Both the position numbers and the translations under genes were made by a program. A model generated the notes under the pieces. It did not search any database, was not told where the DNA came from, and saw only the letters and a list, made by a program, of their open reading frames with translations. From assembly GCA_965644295.1 (NCBI GenBank), contig CBFFRP010000406.1, forward strand, positions 1-64,000: a DNA stretch of 64,000 bases, given 5' to 3'. This document shows, one piece after another, positions 41,141 to 51,600 of the stretch; the first letter of the stretch is position 1, and every line of letters starts with the position of its first letter. Source of the stretch: Paraphysomonas bandaiensis (Eukaryota > Chrysophyceae).

Positions 41141-43288
41141 TCAAGCTATAGTCATATACCACTGGGATGAAATATCAAATACAGGATGGCACATACTAGA
41201 ACTCTTGACAAGATCAGATTCAGTCTCAGCTAGATTCGTAAGCTTCTTTTCTTCATGAGATTTCGCCGAGTTGTCAAGATATTGTCGTAGTCGCTTGCGT
41301 TTACGCCTTTTCGTGGTACCATCAGAACTCCTTCCATGATCACAATCATGCACTGGAGTATCTCTAGTTACTGCGAGTGTATCACTCCCGTTATCAGTTC
41401 TTAGCGATATATTCGAATGTCCATTTTCACTGCACAAGAGGTATCTGAATGCAAGCTCATCTAGATGGGTCCTCCTTCCCTTCGATGCGCACTCGGACCC
41501 ACAGAATGTGAGTGCATAAGTGACCCGGCATCGATACAGATGCACGCCGTTCCCACCGAATGTTCCGCATACCGAACACCTCCAGGCCATATTATGTTCA
41601 AATATAGAAATTACACTCGATGAGGGCAAATTAGACGGGCTGGGTGTTGGCTTTGCTGGTGCTTTCCACACACTAAGACTATAGCACGTGTCGCACCAGT
41701 TCGGCAAGGGGACTACTTCAACGCAAGAGTACGACCCCTCGAGAAGTTTCTGAAAACTCTTTGTTCCAGTGTCGCCTTTATACTCCCCAACATAACACAC
41801 AGTTTTCCCGCCCGCAGCTGCATACTGTCTCAGGGCTTGGAGCGCCATATCTGAATCGGGTGGTGGATAGCAAAGAAAAAGGGAGAAGGGGCTCGCAAAC
41901 GCAGCTTTCGCCCCAGCGATAGCTTCTGCTGGACCACCTCGTGATAAACTCGTCCATGCCCGCGCTCGTCCATGATAGGAATTTGTTTTCGTGCTACGCG
42001 CAGTGGATGGTGGATCTTTATCATAAGCCAGCACCGAATTGGCCGCCGAAAAGGAAGACCCAGAGTCTTCAGCTTCGGCTTGACTCCGAATCAATGAGGC
42101 CCAGTACCCGGTGCCTGCACCTATCTCAAGCACAGGTCGCAGCGACAGAAGTTTGCTAATTGCTTCCGGTGATGGAGTGGCATAAGCATATAAGTGACAT
42201 GCCCATGTGCGACAGGAGTCATTCCACATTCGTGTGTGTGGAGGAATTAGCGGATCGCCTTTCACTTTAAGGGTGGCGTGAGTTGGTGCACCATGTCCGG
42301 GTAGAGAGGGAAGACGACATGCATTGCGCAGATCATTCTCTGACCGACTCATTCCTCCAGTCGACGCAGACATTTTGCTCAGTAGACATATGCTCTCCCG
42401 CCAACGACAAAAATGTAACTTTAGCAATGGGTTGCTTTCGAAGTGTCTTCCACCCTCAGAACTATTCATGCCCCATACTCGCTGCAAATATTGATGAACA
42501 AATTCGCTGGAGAAATTTTTAATCATAAATGACTGAAGCTGGGTATTCATTGCGTCTTCATCAGATATTTGTACAGAGAAGTGTTCATGCGGTGCAGGTA
42601 TTGGACAGGCAAGAGTGGAGTTTTTCGTTCGCCAATTCAAATCAGCACAGTAATACAGTTTATAATAAAAGTCATCTAATGCACAAATAAACCTGACACG
42701 AAAAGTAAGCTTACGCGCGATACGAATTAAGTCCACGTACCGTAAACGCTCCGCGGGAACAGCGGGATCAATATCATCTAGTATCAGTCCCGCTTCGACT
42801 GCAGCATCCATCGCTTCCACGCGTTGAATTCCACCAATTATTTTTATGGCCTTCTTAAGTTCGTACAGACACTCTGCAACAGTTCCATCACGCAAAAGTG
42901 AGCTTTCAATCGATATGACAACTCGAGCGTTTCTGAGTGCACAATAAGCCGTTACCAAACTATGAAACAGCGACTCCTGACGCTGACGGGATACAGGAGG
43001 AGCAGCAGCATGTACCGCCAGTGCTCCTCTGCAACTGGAGCATGCTCTGGAGACAGAGTCTGCATGTCTCCTGTATGTCTTGCATGATGGTGATGCAAGA
43101 AAGGACCGGCCCACAGACAGAGACAGCGACGCAGGCTCCCTCTTGGACTCCTTGCGCTTTAGATTGGACATGCTGCGTACTAACGACATAACCAAATCAC
43201 TGCATGCGGTCAACGGACGGTGTGTGCTGAGGGTGTGCTGCTTAACACGCTCACTCGACTCGAGCTCACATCCTCCAGATGACTGCAT
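41141..43288 (-). CDS. SAM methyltransferase-like protein with C-terminal zinc finger
   Basis: Intronless frame of 715 residues from ATG 43288 (an upstream GTG adds 4 residues). Around residue 400 is a class I methyltransferase motif I (VLEIGAGTGYWASLIR). It is followed by SVLAYDKDPPS (acidic motif II), LFLCYPPPDSDMALQAL, and KTVCYVGEYKGDTGTKSF. That set matches an uncharacterised methyltransferase family in protists and fungi that I know only by pattern. Near residue 590 is a cysteine/histidine cluster (CSVCGTFGGNGVHLYRC..FCGSECASKGRRTH), MYND- or HIT-like in spacing. The C-terminus has a basic run (TKRRKRKRLRQYL), possibly a nuclear signal. The N-terminal 350 residues are unrecognised. Substrate unknown. 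Confidence 0.78.
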   Translation of the reverse strand: MQSSGGCELESSERVKQHTLSTHRPLTACSDLVMSLVRSMSNLKRKESKREPASLSLSVGRSFLASPSCKTYRRHADSVSRACSSCRGALAVHAAAPPVSRQRQESLFHSLVTAYCALRNARVVISIESSLLRDGTVAECLYELKKAIKIIGGIQRVEAMDAAVEAGLILDDIDPAVPAERLRYVDLIRIARKLTFRVRFICALDDFYYKLYYCADLNWRTKNSTLACPIPAPHEHFSVQISDEDAMNTQLQSFMIKNFSSEFVHQYLQRVWGMNSSEGGRHFESNPLLKLHFCRWRESICLLSKMSASTGGMSRSENDLRNACRLPSLPGHGAPTHATLKVKGDPLIPPHTRMWNDSCRTWACHLYAYATPSPEAISKLLSLRPVLEIGAGTGYWASLIRSQAEAEDSGSSFSAANSVLAYDKDPPSTARSTKTNSYHGRARAWTSLSRGGPAEAIAGAKAAFASPFSLFLCYPPPDSDMALQALRQYAAAGGKTVCYVGEYKGDTGTKSFQKLLEGSYSCVEVVPLPNWCDTCYSLSVWKAPAKPTPSPSNLPSSSVISIFEHNMAWRCSVCGTFGGNGVHLYRCRVTYALTFCGSECASKGRRTHLDELAFRYLLCSENGHSNISLRTDNGSDTLAVTRDTPVHDCDHGRSSDGTTKRRKRKRLRQYLDNSAKSHEEKKLTNLAETESDLVKSSSMCHPVFDISSQWYMTIA

Positions 43289-45521
43289 ATACACAGACAC
43301 CCACCGCTACCTATCAGAGCTGTATACTGCTGTATACTGCTGTATATTATAGTATATGTCTATAATATTGAGACAATAATTATCTGTATTCCAGCCGTAG
43401 TTGTATTGCAGTAATATGGAGAATATTTGCTTCAATTTATTCCCGAAAAATAAGATGCATACGTGTACAATATCTAGATATGTCGACCTCAGCCTCGTGA
43501 AGGGAGGAGGCAGATAGATAGCCAGATATTGTACAGGTGGGTCAAGCGCATAACGCACCCTGTCCACACACGAACTCATGCATCTTCATTGTATTAGACG
43601 GCATATCCGACAGACCAGCCAATTCGAATTCGGTGGAGTCTTTGGTCCCTATTCGCTGCTTAGTTGACCTACTAAAGACTGTGGCTCCTCCAATTTGTAC
43701 GACGACACCGGTGTGTCCTTTACCGTATTCGTGGGTGGCAAACGACGCGTCGATGAAGCTTTTTACCCGCATTTGTGTTTCAATCTTCAGCTGTAGGTCC
43801 CTTGTTTGCGCGAGATACTTGTTTGCGAGTTTCTGCTGATCTCCTAGTGTTGGGCCCTTAACTTTCGTGGTGAGGTAAGCTATGCTGAGTAAAATATCTG
43901 GTCTAACTCTTATCGCCAGGTGCAGCAACTTAGCCACCACGGAGTGAAAATTGGCAGTCTCTTTTCTGCCCAATTTTTGCTCTGTGCCCTGTGAGAATAA
44001 TGATGATGCCCCTGGAGACGCTGCTCTGCCTGTGACCGCTGCCTCCTCCAGCACCCCGTTCAGGTAGGCCCTCATAGACACTACTGCCTTGTCGTCTATC
44101 ATATACTCGCATGTATACCTAAATACGACATGTCTTGTCATCACAATATTTTTCCTCACCATATTGCTTTTTCAACTGCTCCACCACCCACACTGTATCA
44201 CCCTTGTCCTGTGACATTACTAATAAGTCGTCCACATGTAGGGTCACCGTGCACTGGTTGGCATTAGCCGTCCTGTTGAAAACGCATTGGTCCACCGAGT
44301 CGGCCATGAATCTTATGCTCTCCAGGTAAGCTCTGATTGTATTGTACCAAAGCTTCGCACTTTGAACATATCCATATAGGGCTCTGTCCAGGCGCACCAG
44401 AAGTCTCCCCCTCTCGTCTATATATGGTTGGATGGTGGAGTCCAGTTTCTTCAGTATCGCTCCAGCTCCATGACCACCTCCTCGCCGGTCACCTTTGCAT
44501 TGAGGTAGGCACCACCTATGTCCACTGTTGATACATGTCTCCCCTCTTTAGCCGCTACAGCTAGACATGTGAACACTGTATGTCTACAGTGGGTGATGAC
44601 GTGTTCGCGTGTAGTTTCCTGTCCTGCTGAACTCCATTCGCTACTAATCTGGCCTTTATTTTCTCGAATCTGCCTAGGCCGTCTATTTCGTTTTCAGGCA
44701 AACATCCTGGCTTCTCGTGCTCTCGCGACTTCTACCTTCGAGTACTGTGCTTTACGCTCAGCTACAGTTGTAACGTTTGCGTTAGCGGTCGCCCAGTCGC
44801 GCATGTCGGCCACGTATATCTTGTTCCTCTCCGGTAGAATATGTTAAGTCACTGTCAGGTTGGTGCACAGTGAATGACTCTCCTTGACTGTACGTTACAT
44901 CATAGGACACTTGCCCTTACTTAGCTCATCAGTTGTCTTACAGGTGAAAAATTGATCCAGCTCGCCTACATTCGGCAGTTCCAGTGCGTGTCCTCATAGC
45001 CCTGCTACGGTGCATCCTCTATTCTCTGGTCTCACATTGTTCAGCAGTCTTGGGTGCACTAGTACGGAGACATTCGCCTGGTTGTCAAGCAACACTTCAT
45101 ACCACTGGAATGGCTCACTCCCTGATGCGAAAGCATTCAGCATTGTTTTCGTGCTTTGTTTGCTCTATGTTTCCTGGTTGTTGCCGGGACATTCGTTCAG
45201 CCTGTGGCCTGGTTCACCAAAGCCCCAACAACATATGAGCTGCTTATTTCGCTGTGTCTGTTTGCTGCTGTTCGGTCTTGTGTCATACCTCTGTTGTTGC
45301 TCTGGTACGTTATCCCGATCTGCTGATTTCCTTGCCTTACCGGTGCTAGATTTGCTCAGGAAAGCTGATCCACCTCCAGATTTTGCTGTGCTCTCGTGAC
45401 TCAGGAACTTTAATTCTTTTACGTATATGTCGTTGACGTGTGCTGGAGCAGATTGGGTCCCCATCATGAGATCATTCAAGCAATTTGTCTTGAATTCTCC
45501 ATACCTCGTGAGATCAGGCCC

Positions 45522-46173
45522 GGTTTTTCCTTTGGCTTGGTTTCTGCCCATCGCGTATGATTTGTCCCATACGTAGGTGTATAGTGAAATGGTATATGGG
45601 TGTATAGTGAGATAGTGTAGTGATGTATAGTTAGGTGGTATAGTGGTATACAGTAGATGGTATAGTGGTATAATATAGTGGGATGGTATAGTGATGCATA
45701 GTAATATGGTATGGGTGTATAGTGAGATGGTATATGGGTGTATAGTGAGATGGTATATGGGTGTATAGTGAGATAGTGTAGTGATGTATAGTTAGGTGGT
45801 ATAGTGGCATATGGTGAGATGGTATAGTGGTATAATATAGTGGGATGGTATAGTGATGCATAGTAATATGGTATGGGTGTATAGTGAGATGGTATGTGGG
45901 TGTATTCTGAGATGGTGTAGTGGTGTTTAGTGAGATGGTTATAGTTCATACTTGTGAACTGTATGTAATATATATGTGTAGTCGGTGACTTTTATTGCTG
46001 TAAAACTGAAGTAATATGGAAGAAATTAGTAAAAAATATTATAAATAATACTCTTCACACTGTTATTAACTTCATAGTTACTTATTGTGCATAGTTACAC
46101 CCTTTTCCGACCATCACCAAAAATTTCACCAGGTTTTACATCAAAACCCAGGTTTTGGTATTACCTCGACTTT
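45522..46173. mobile_element. Insertion inside the dead Copia gag
   Basis: AGGCCC occurs at both junctions (45516-45521 and 46174-46179), and the Gag frame is interrupted between FKGL and RYGEFK. The right part (46000-46172) matches, inverted, the MITE at 28897-29246 and ends in its CTCGACTT terminus. The left part is the minisatellite. The left terminus is not recognisable. Confidence 0.55.
45555..45945. repeat. Minisatellite with about 161-bp higher-order period
   Basis: Built from 17-20-bp units of the type TATAGTGAGATGGTATATGG. Blocks repeat at a larger period: GAGATAGTGTAGTGATGTAT begins at 45609 and 45770, and GGTATAATATAGTGGGATGG at about 45668 and 45829, both 161 bp apart. The Tyr/His/Pro-rich open frames here are repeat artefacts. 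Confidence 0.85.
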
Positions 46174-46840
46174 AGGCCCTTGAAGAAATCCATTGCAATG
46201 TCTGACATTTCCATTTCTTCGCTCGCCACATCTTTGTATGCGTCAAAAGTAGATAGTCGAATCTTTCTTTATAACTAACTATGCTTTCATATGGTCCTTG
46301 TTTGGCCTCTTGATATTTCCTTCTTGTCTCGGTTTTTCTCACCGCATCAACGCTAGAATTAGTGACTACCTTATGCCTTATGGGTCGTTTTCATAGCCCG
46401 CCATGGCAACCAAGGGTCCTTATCCTTGTCTATTTGCTCGTATTCATCTAGTAGTTTGATTGCATCCAACGACTCGTTGCTTAAATGTCTGAGCATAATA
46501 TGCTCAGCATATACCCGTAGAATGGCGTTCTGTTGTTTGCCATTGCTTTTATCATTCTCTCTCTGGCCTTGACCTCTCCCTTCAGTAGCTCGAGCGTCTG
46601 CTCTTTTGTCGTAACCATCCCATTCAACTGAATCTGGCTCGTAGTACTTATCCAGTTCCAACAGTCTTGCAAGATTTCCATACTTCGCCATATATCTGCC
46701 ACCACTAGCTTCTGTTTGAACATTGCCAGGTTGCTGTTTGCACCATATCCTAATTTCGGTACAGTATCTGATGTATCTTTGCCTGCCTGCGATGGATATC
46801 TTGCAAATCTCTTTGATTTCTCGTTCGCAGTCTTCTTCAT

Positions 46841-47267
46841 AATTTCCTCTTTCGGAGAGAAAAATACGGTACTCGGTCTACTCGTTAACGGATGCTACAG
46901 ATCGTACACGGACAGAATATACCTCCGTCACCTTTTCGTAGAGTCTACACTACAGGTAGTCAAAAGGTAGGTTCTCTTTGCAGTTGCTACAGAACTCGTT
47001 AGTAAGAGGAAATTATGCTTCTATTCTACAGCAGTACACAAAACACTGCATAACATAACACCATACATAACAAGGTGTCCTATGCGTATCCTATACAGCC
47101 ACTTCAAATACTAAACTGAAAAGGACATCCTCTATCTACTGTCTCATTTCTCTTCGAGGTATATATGTGTGTATACCTGTATGTATACAGGTATATGTAC
47201 AGCGGCTGTGTATGCTGTATGGTACTATGCGCAGTAATTTGGCTGGAGGCGCGCAGCTAGATGTTAC
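46841..47267. other. Intergenic stretch without a gene
   Basis: Lies between the dead Copia and the hAT element. It includes some GTATAC-type words near 47160-47225. Nothing else recognised. Confidence 0.45.
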
Positions 47268-48236
47268 CAGGGATAGGGAACAATATATTGCAATACTATT
47301 GTTAGGTAGCGTTCCATCAATAGTATTGATGGATTTTTTAAACCGGCCCTACAATACTATTGCAATATATTGCAATATATTGTACAATATATTGCAATAT
47401 ATTAGTATGACTAATCAGTAAGTAAACACATCCGTAGTTTTCATTTTTAGTACTTGCCATATTTTATAAGGTCTAAGGTCACTTGATAATCAAACCAACT
47501 ACTCTTAACTAATTAAAAGTTTCCTCATACTCATCCTCTGAGACATCATCTGAGAAATTTAATGGAAGATTTTCCTCGACAATCCACTCCACCCACTCAT
47601 AAATTGTTTTCGCCTTGTCTGAAGGCTGCAGAACAAAAGCATCCATGGGACCATTGGTGCAGACAGCCCGTAAATACCTCTTCAATGTCTCCTCCCACAC
47701 ATCATGAGAGAAAGTGTGATCCTTTAGATTGTTGTATCCATTCCGAATATTCTGTTGTCGTTTACGTCCGCAGATTTTACACTCGTGTTTGTTCGGGACA
47801 CCTTCGACCGGACTCCAAAAACAGCGGTAAATGTCCCTACTCTTGTATGCACTCATCATTCAGTTGTCTCTTCTTGTCACTATAGGATATATATACTATA
47901 TTAAGAGAAGTACTGTACATACATGTGGAGAGGTGTAGAGTGCTGTTTGAGCTGGCGATACATAAAAAATAGAAAATAACATCAAAAATAGGCTTTTTTT
48001 CTTATTTTCCGGATATTTGTATACAGAGGCGTATATTTTGCACCATACAGTTGAGGATCTTCTCTTATATGACTATCATAATATTGATTGCAATATATTG
48101 CAATAGTATTGTGAGCTCTATTAACAGAAACACTATTGATGGAATATTTGACCAGTCCACCAATCAATATATTTTACAATATATTGCAATATATTGTACA
48201 ATATATTGCAATACAATATATTGTTCCCTATCCCTG
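47268..48236 (-). mobile_element. Compact hAT element with perfect 8-bp duplication
   Basis: 969 bp starting CAGGGATAGGGAACAATATA and ending with the inverse ..TTGTTCCCTATCCCTG. GATGTTAC lies on both sides (47260-47267 and 48237-48244), an exact 8-bp target-site duplication. Both subterminal regions are packed with CAATATATTG/ATATTGCAATAT palindromes (47340-47402 and 48082-48220), likely transposase-binding sites. It encodes only a short BED-finger protein, so it depends on another copy for catalysis. Confidence 0.96.
47509..47859 (-). CDS. BED zinc-finger N-terminal fragment of a hAT transposase
   Basis: 116 residues from ATG 47859 with a BED-type finger, CKICGRKRQQNIRNGYNNLK then DHTFSHD (C-x2-C..H-x4-H), followed by WEETLKRYLRAV and a segment (IYEWVEWIVEENLPLNF) like the part next to the finger in hAT transposases. 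It then ends in an acidic tail (SDDVSEDEYEETFN) at a stop instead of entering the RNase H-like catalytic domain. Such a protein could bind the element's ends without cutting. Whether it is expressed is unknown. Confidence 0.75.
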   Translation of the reverse strand: MMSAYKSRDIYRCFWSPVEGVPNKHECKICGRKRQQNIRNGYNNLKDHTFSHDVWEETLKRYLRAVCTNGPMDAFVLQPSDKAKTIYEWVEWIVEENLPLNFSDDVSEDEYEETFN

Positions 48237-48659
48237 GATGTTACTGTGTCTATAATATACTAAGACCGAATACCGTGGAATACATTACGTTATGCAAGTG
48301 TTAATTACTATATGGGATTTACGAGATGCGTTAGGTCGACTTGAAATGGTGATAGAGTGATTCAGAATCCCAACTGGAGAAGCCCTTATATCTTAGCATA
48401 CAGAGAGGATCTTATGTATGATATAGGAACCACACTGCTGCTTGCTTGGCAAACACGAGTAGCTAGATACCACAGAAACAAATGGATTGTTGATTAACAG
48501 ATTCTTGAATCAAGCGATCGATATATAGCACATGCGTAAAGACTACACTTTTCAAGGGATACGACCGCGTCCCGCAATAATGGCTAAATCGTCATGATAG
48601 AAATCACACTTGCAGCACATAACTGTGCTGACATAGAAACACGACCTCCGAATAAGATA
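48237..48659. other. Intergenic stretch downstream of VWA8
   Basis: No gene or repeat recognised beyond the hAT duplication at 48237-48244. Should hold the VWA8 3' untranslated region. Confidence 0.45.
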
Positions 48660-51600
48660 TCATTCAGCAGTAGCATGCGAAAATATTTCTTTGAATGTTT
48701 GTGGAAGTTTATCTACATCTAAAACAACAAATCCACGCCCAAATGGAAGGTTATCAACCAGCCAAGATGCAGCACTTGGTTCGGCAACGAATATACAGTA
48801 GCCTTGACTTCGTCCGTCTCCGCGGAGTGCAGATGCCATTGCAGATGGCGAGACACCATATCTTCCGAGATTGGCATCTGAAAACAAGAATACAATATAG
48901 TCGTCGGCAGGTTCTTGTACAATATCCTGTGTTGCAAATGCCGCTGCTTCAAGAGACTTATCTCCGGAGGGGGCACTGCGAGCATGTGAATACATGGCAT
49001 CAATAACTGCGGCTCGTTCAACAGCAGATTTCGGAGGATTCCCAAAATTGACAAGCGGTAGGGATGATGTAAGTCCGCTATTAGAAAAAGGCATATTATT
49101 TATACACATCTAACAGCACTAACACATACCTATGTCCCACGATAGAGTAGTCAAACTTGTGCTCAAACCCTTGAAGTGCCTCCATGACTAATACGGCACA
49201 AGCGGCCATGCGGTCCAAGCGGCCGTCCCAGGAAGACATGCGGGCCATAGAAGCAGAACAGTCTAACAGGAATGCCAGACGTTTGGGCTTCGACTGGTAC
49301 ATGCCATGCTTTTTGTCAGGTCTACCTCGCCGCCTGTACACTCTGCCATCTCCAGTTATTCCATCCACCAGTTTCTGGTCATCGATGTCACCGCTCAGCT
49401 GGTTTTTTAGCCATTCTCGTTCTCTCTGTTTCGCCTCTGCACTTTCCAAAATAACACGCAGCTGCGTACTAGCACTCTTAACCGATGACAGAAGGGAATC
49501 ATAACGGGTCAGTGAACCCGGGCTTAATTGCACTTGCTGGGTTTCTGAAGTATCCACACGCTGAGAAGATGCTCTCTTCACGTCCTCAGCAGCCTGCTGA
49601 GCCCTCTGGACAAGTGTAACTATGGTTTCTTCGATCGCAATTGTTTGGGCTGCGCTAATCGACTCCATGGCCTTCTTCTGCGAATCAGAATATCCACCCT
49701 TCCCATCAGATGCCAGCGCGCCACCACTCCCTCCTCCACCCCCACCACCAGCTTGACCTCCGCTTCCCCCACCACCGCCACCACCGTACCCCCCACCTCC
49801 CCCGCCACCAGATCCTATCCCACCTCCACTTCCATCAGTGCCTCCCTGCGATCCAACCGTAGCACTGTTTCCCCCTATATCACCTGGGATACTAGGTGCA
49901 CCCACTTCCCCTGCCAATCCACTTTCACTGTTCTCAACAGGTCCTTCGAATCTATCCGATTCATTCCCACTAAATAAACTTACTAACTCGCCACTATCAT
50001 CCTGGATTTTGATGTCCATGACTTCATCTGGGTCGATATCCCCAGCAATGTCATGATACTCACTTGTACGTTTCTCACCAGATGCAGCACCATTACTAGC
50101 GGCATTAAAAGTCCTCACCATACCATTAGAGAACAAGACGCTAACTTCAACCGACCCATCACCATCATGTACGGCTGCATCAGAAACTTCTACTTCAGGG
50201 GAAGGAGACAATTCTGTGCGAGGTACACTCAACAAGTCGGATTCGAGATCTAACGAGTGTACACGGCTGGTTGTAAGATTAATAATATCCAAAGATGATG
50301 GCTCTTTTTTAGCGACCACCAGCATTGAAGTGTACTCATTTTCATATGAAGGCTCGACAAAACAAGTTCTGACAACTTGAGAATTCTTACTCGATCCAGG
50401 TATAGAAACATGAGTTAGCGGTACATTACGACTATTTGCTTCTGCATCAGCACCAGTGCTACTGCCGCACATTCCCTTCGCGATATAGAGCGCGTCATTG
50501 CTGTGAAACAGTATTGATCCCTCAGAATAGAATTCACCAAAAACGCTGGCTTCGGTCGGTAGTATATTGACTGACAATAGTAAATCATTTACCATATATT
50601 CAGGAAATTCAATAAGGCTGCACAGTACCCTTGCATCACTACTCTCTTCACCTGGGATAGGGGGGTGTATATTAACATGCACAAGAGACAGTTTATCACC
50701 AGGTTCGCCTACTTGGAGCACAAAGTCAGTCTTAGAGAGCGCCCAGGAGTTAATGATACTAACCGCAGGCTTCAACCCCATGCGGGAAAAAGTATCGCGA
50801 ACTGAAACTACACAACTCTCATATCTATTTCCCATATGCTGGTTGTACACCACGAACATAGTGCATCCACAGTGACCAATTACTGTTCCATCAATTGACG
50901 AGGCCTGTCCACTAACTACACTTTGGTTGCTTTGTTTTCTCCGACTAGCAACCAGCCAAGCCGCTGACTGAGACGCTTTTCCATATATGACCTCGGGCAT
51001 TTCTATTCTCTGTGCTTCTCCCAGACCAGATGCAGACAAGGAGTGGGCAAATGAACCACTCAATGCATGCAACAGTACTCTATCTATACTCCCAGGGTCT
51101 AAGGTATTATGTACGCTCATATCACACACAGTTGACCCTAACAAGGAACTAATGTCAACAGCAGTACCATTATTCAAATCAGTTCTTTCGTATGAATGTA
51201 AACTGGCGGGTTTCGTCGTGGTTATTAGAACGTTGTCATTCGTGACAGCAATACGGGAGGGTACAGCTCGCTCCGAGTCACTGCCTTCCTCCATTGTACC
51301 AATATTCCAACGCTGAATCTCTTCACTGAAAACTAGTGACCGAGTAGACATAATGCTCTTTGCTGCTACCCCTTTCCGCCGTCCAAACAGAAACGAGGAG
51401 TTGCTTGTATTCAACTTCACCACTTTTGCACTGGTTTCGTATGGGCCTACAACGCGCATTGAAAAAGGCTGTCCACGTACTACGTCGCGGTCAGTAGCAC
51501 GCAAATGATCTTCGTAATTTGTTAAGCATGCTTTAGTGGAACCCGGAAGCAAATCGCTTGAGGCGATTCCATGACGCACCAGAACCGAGCGAATGATGTC

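Larger units (their letters stand above)
43542..46840 (-). pseudogene. Decayed Copia retrotransposon
   Basis: Reading the minus strand from 46840: Gag pieces (KLGYGANSNLAMFKQKLVVADI, then YGNLARLLELDKYYEPDSVEWDGYD, HLSNESLDAIKLLDEYE, EMEMSDIAMDFFKGL) in shifting frames, an insertion at about 45522-46173, the Gag remainder (RYGEFKTNCLNDLM) with a damaged zinc knuckle (CCWGFGEPGHRLNEC, second Cys replaced by Phe), then RT fragments (GRFEKI.ARLVANGVQQDR-like, STVDIGGAYLNAKVTGEE, HVDDLLVM) and RNase H (SFIDASFATHEYGKGHTG). The integrase is largely missing: only about 0.65 kb separates the knuckle from RT. Several frameshifts and stops. The family differs from the intact Copia at 14083-19271. Confidence 0.85.

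Noticed and set aside
45476-45949. Tyr/His/Pro-rich frames of 76-157 codons
   Set aside because: Artefacts of the minisatellite at 45555-45945.
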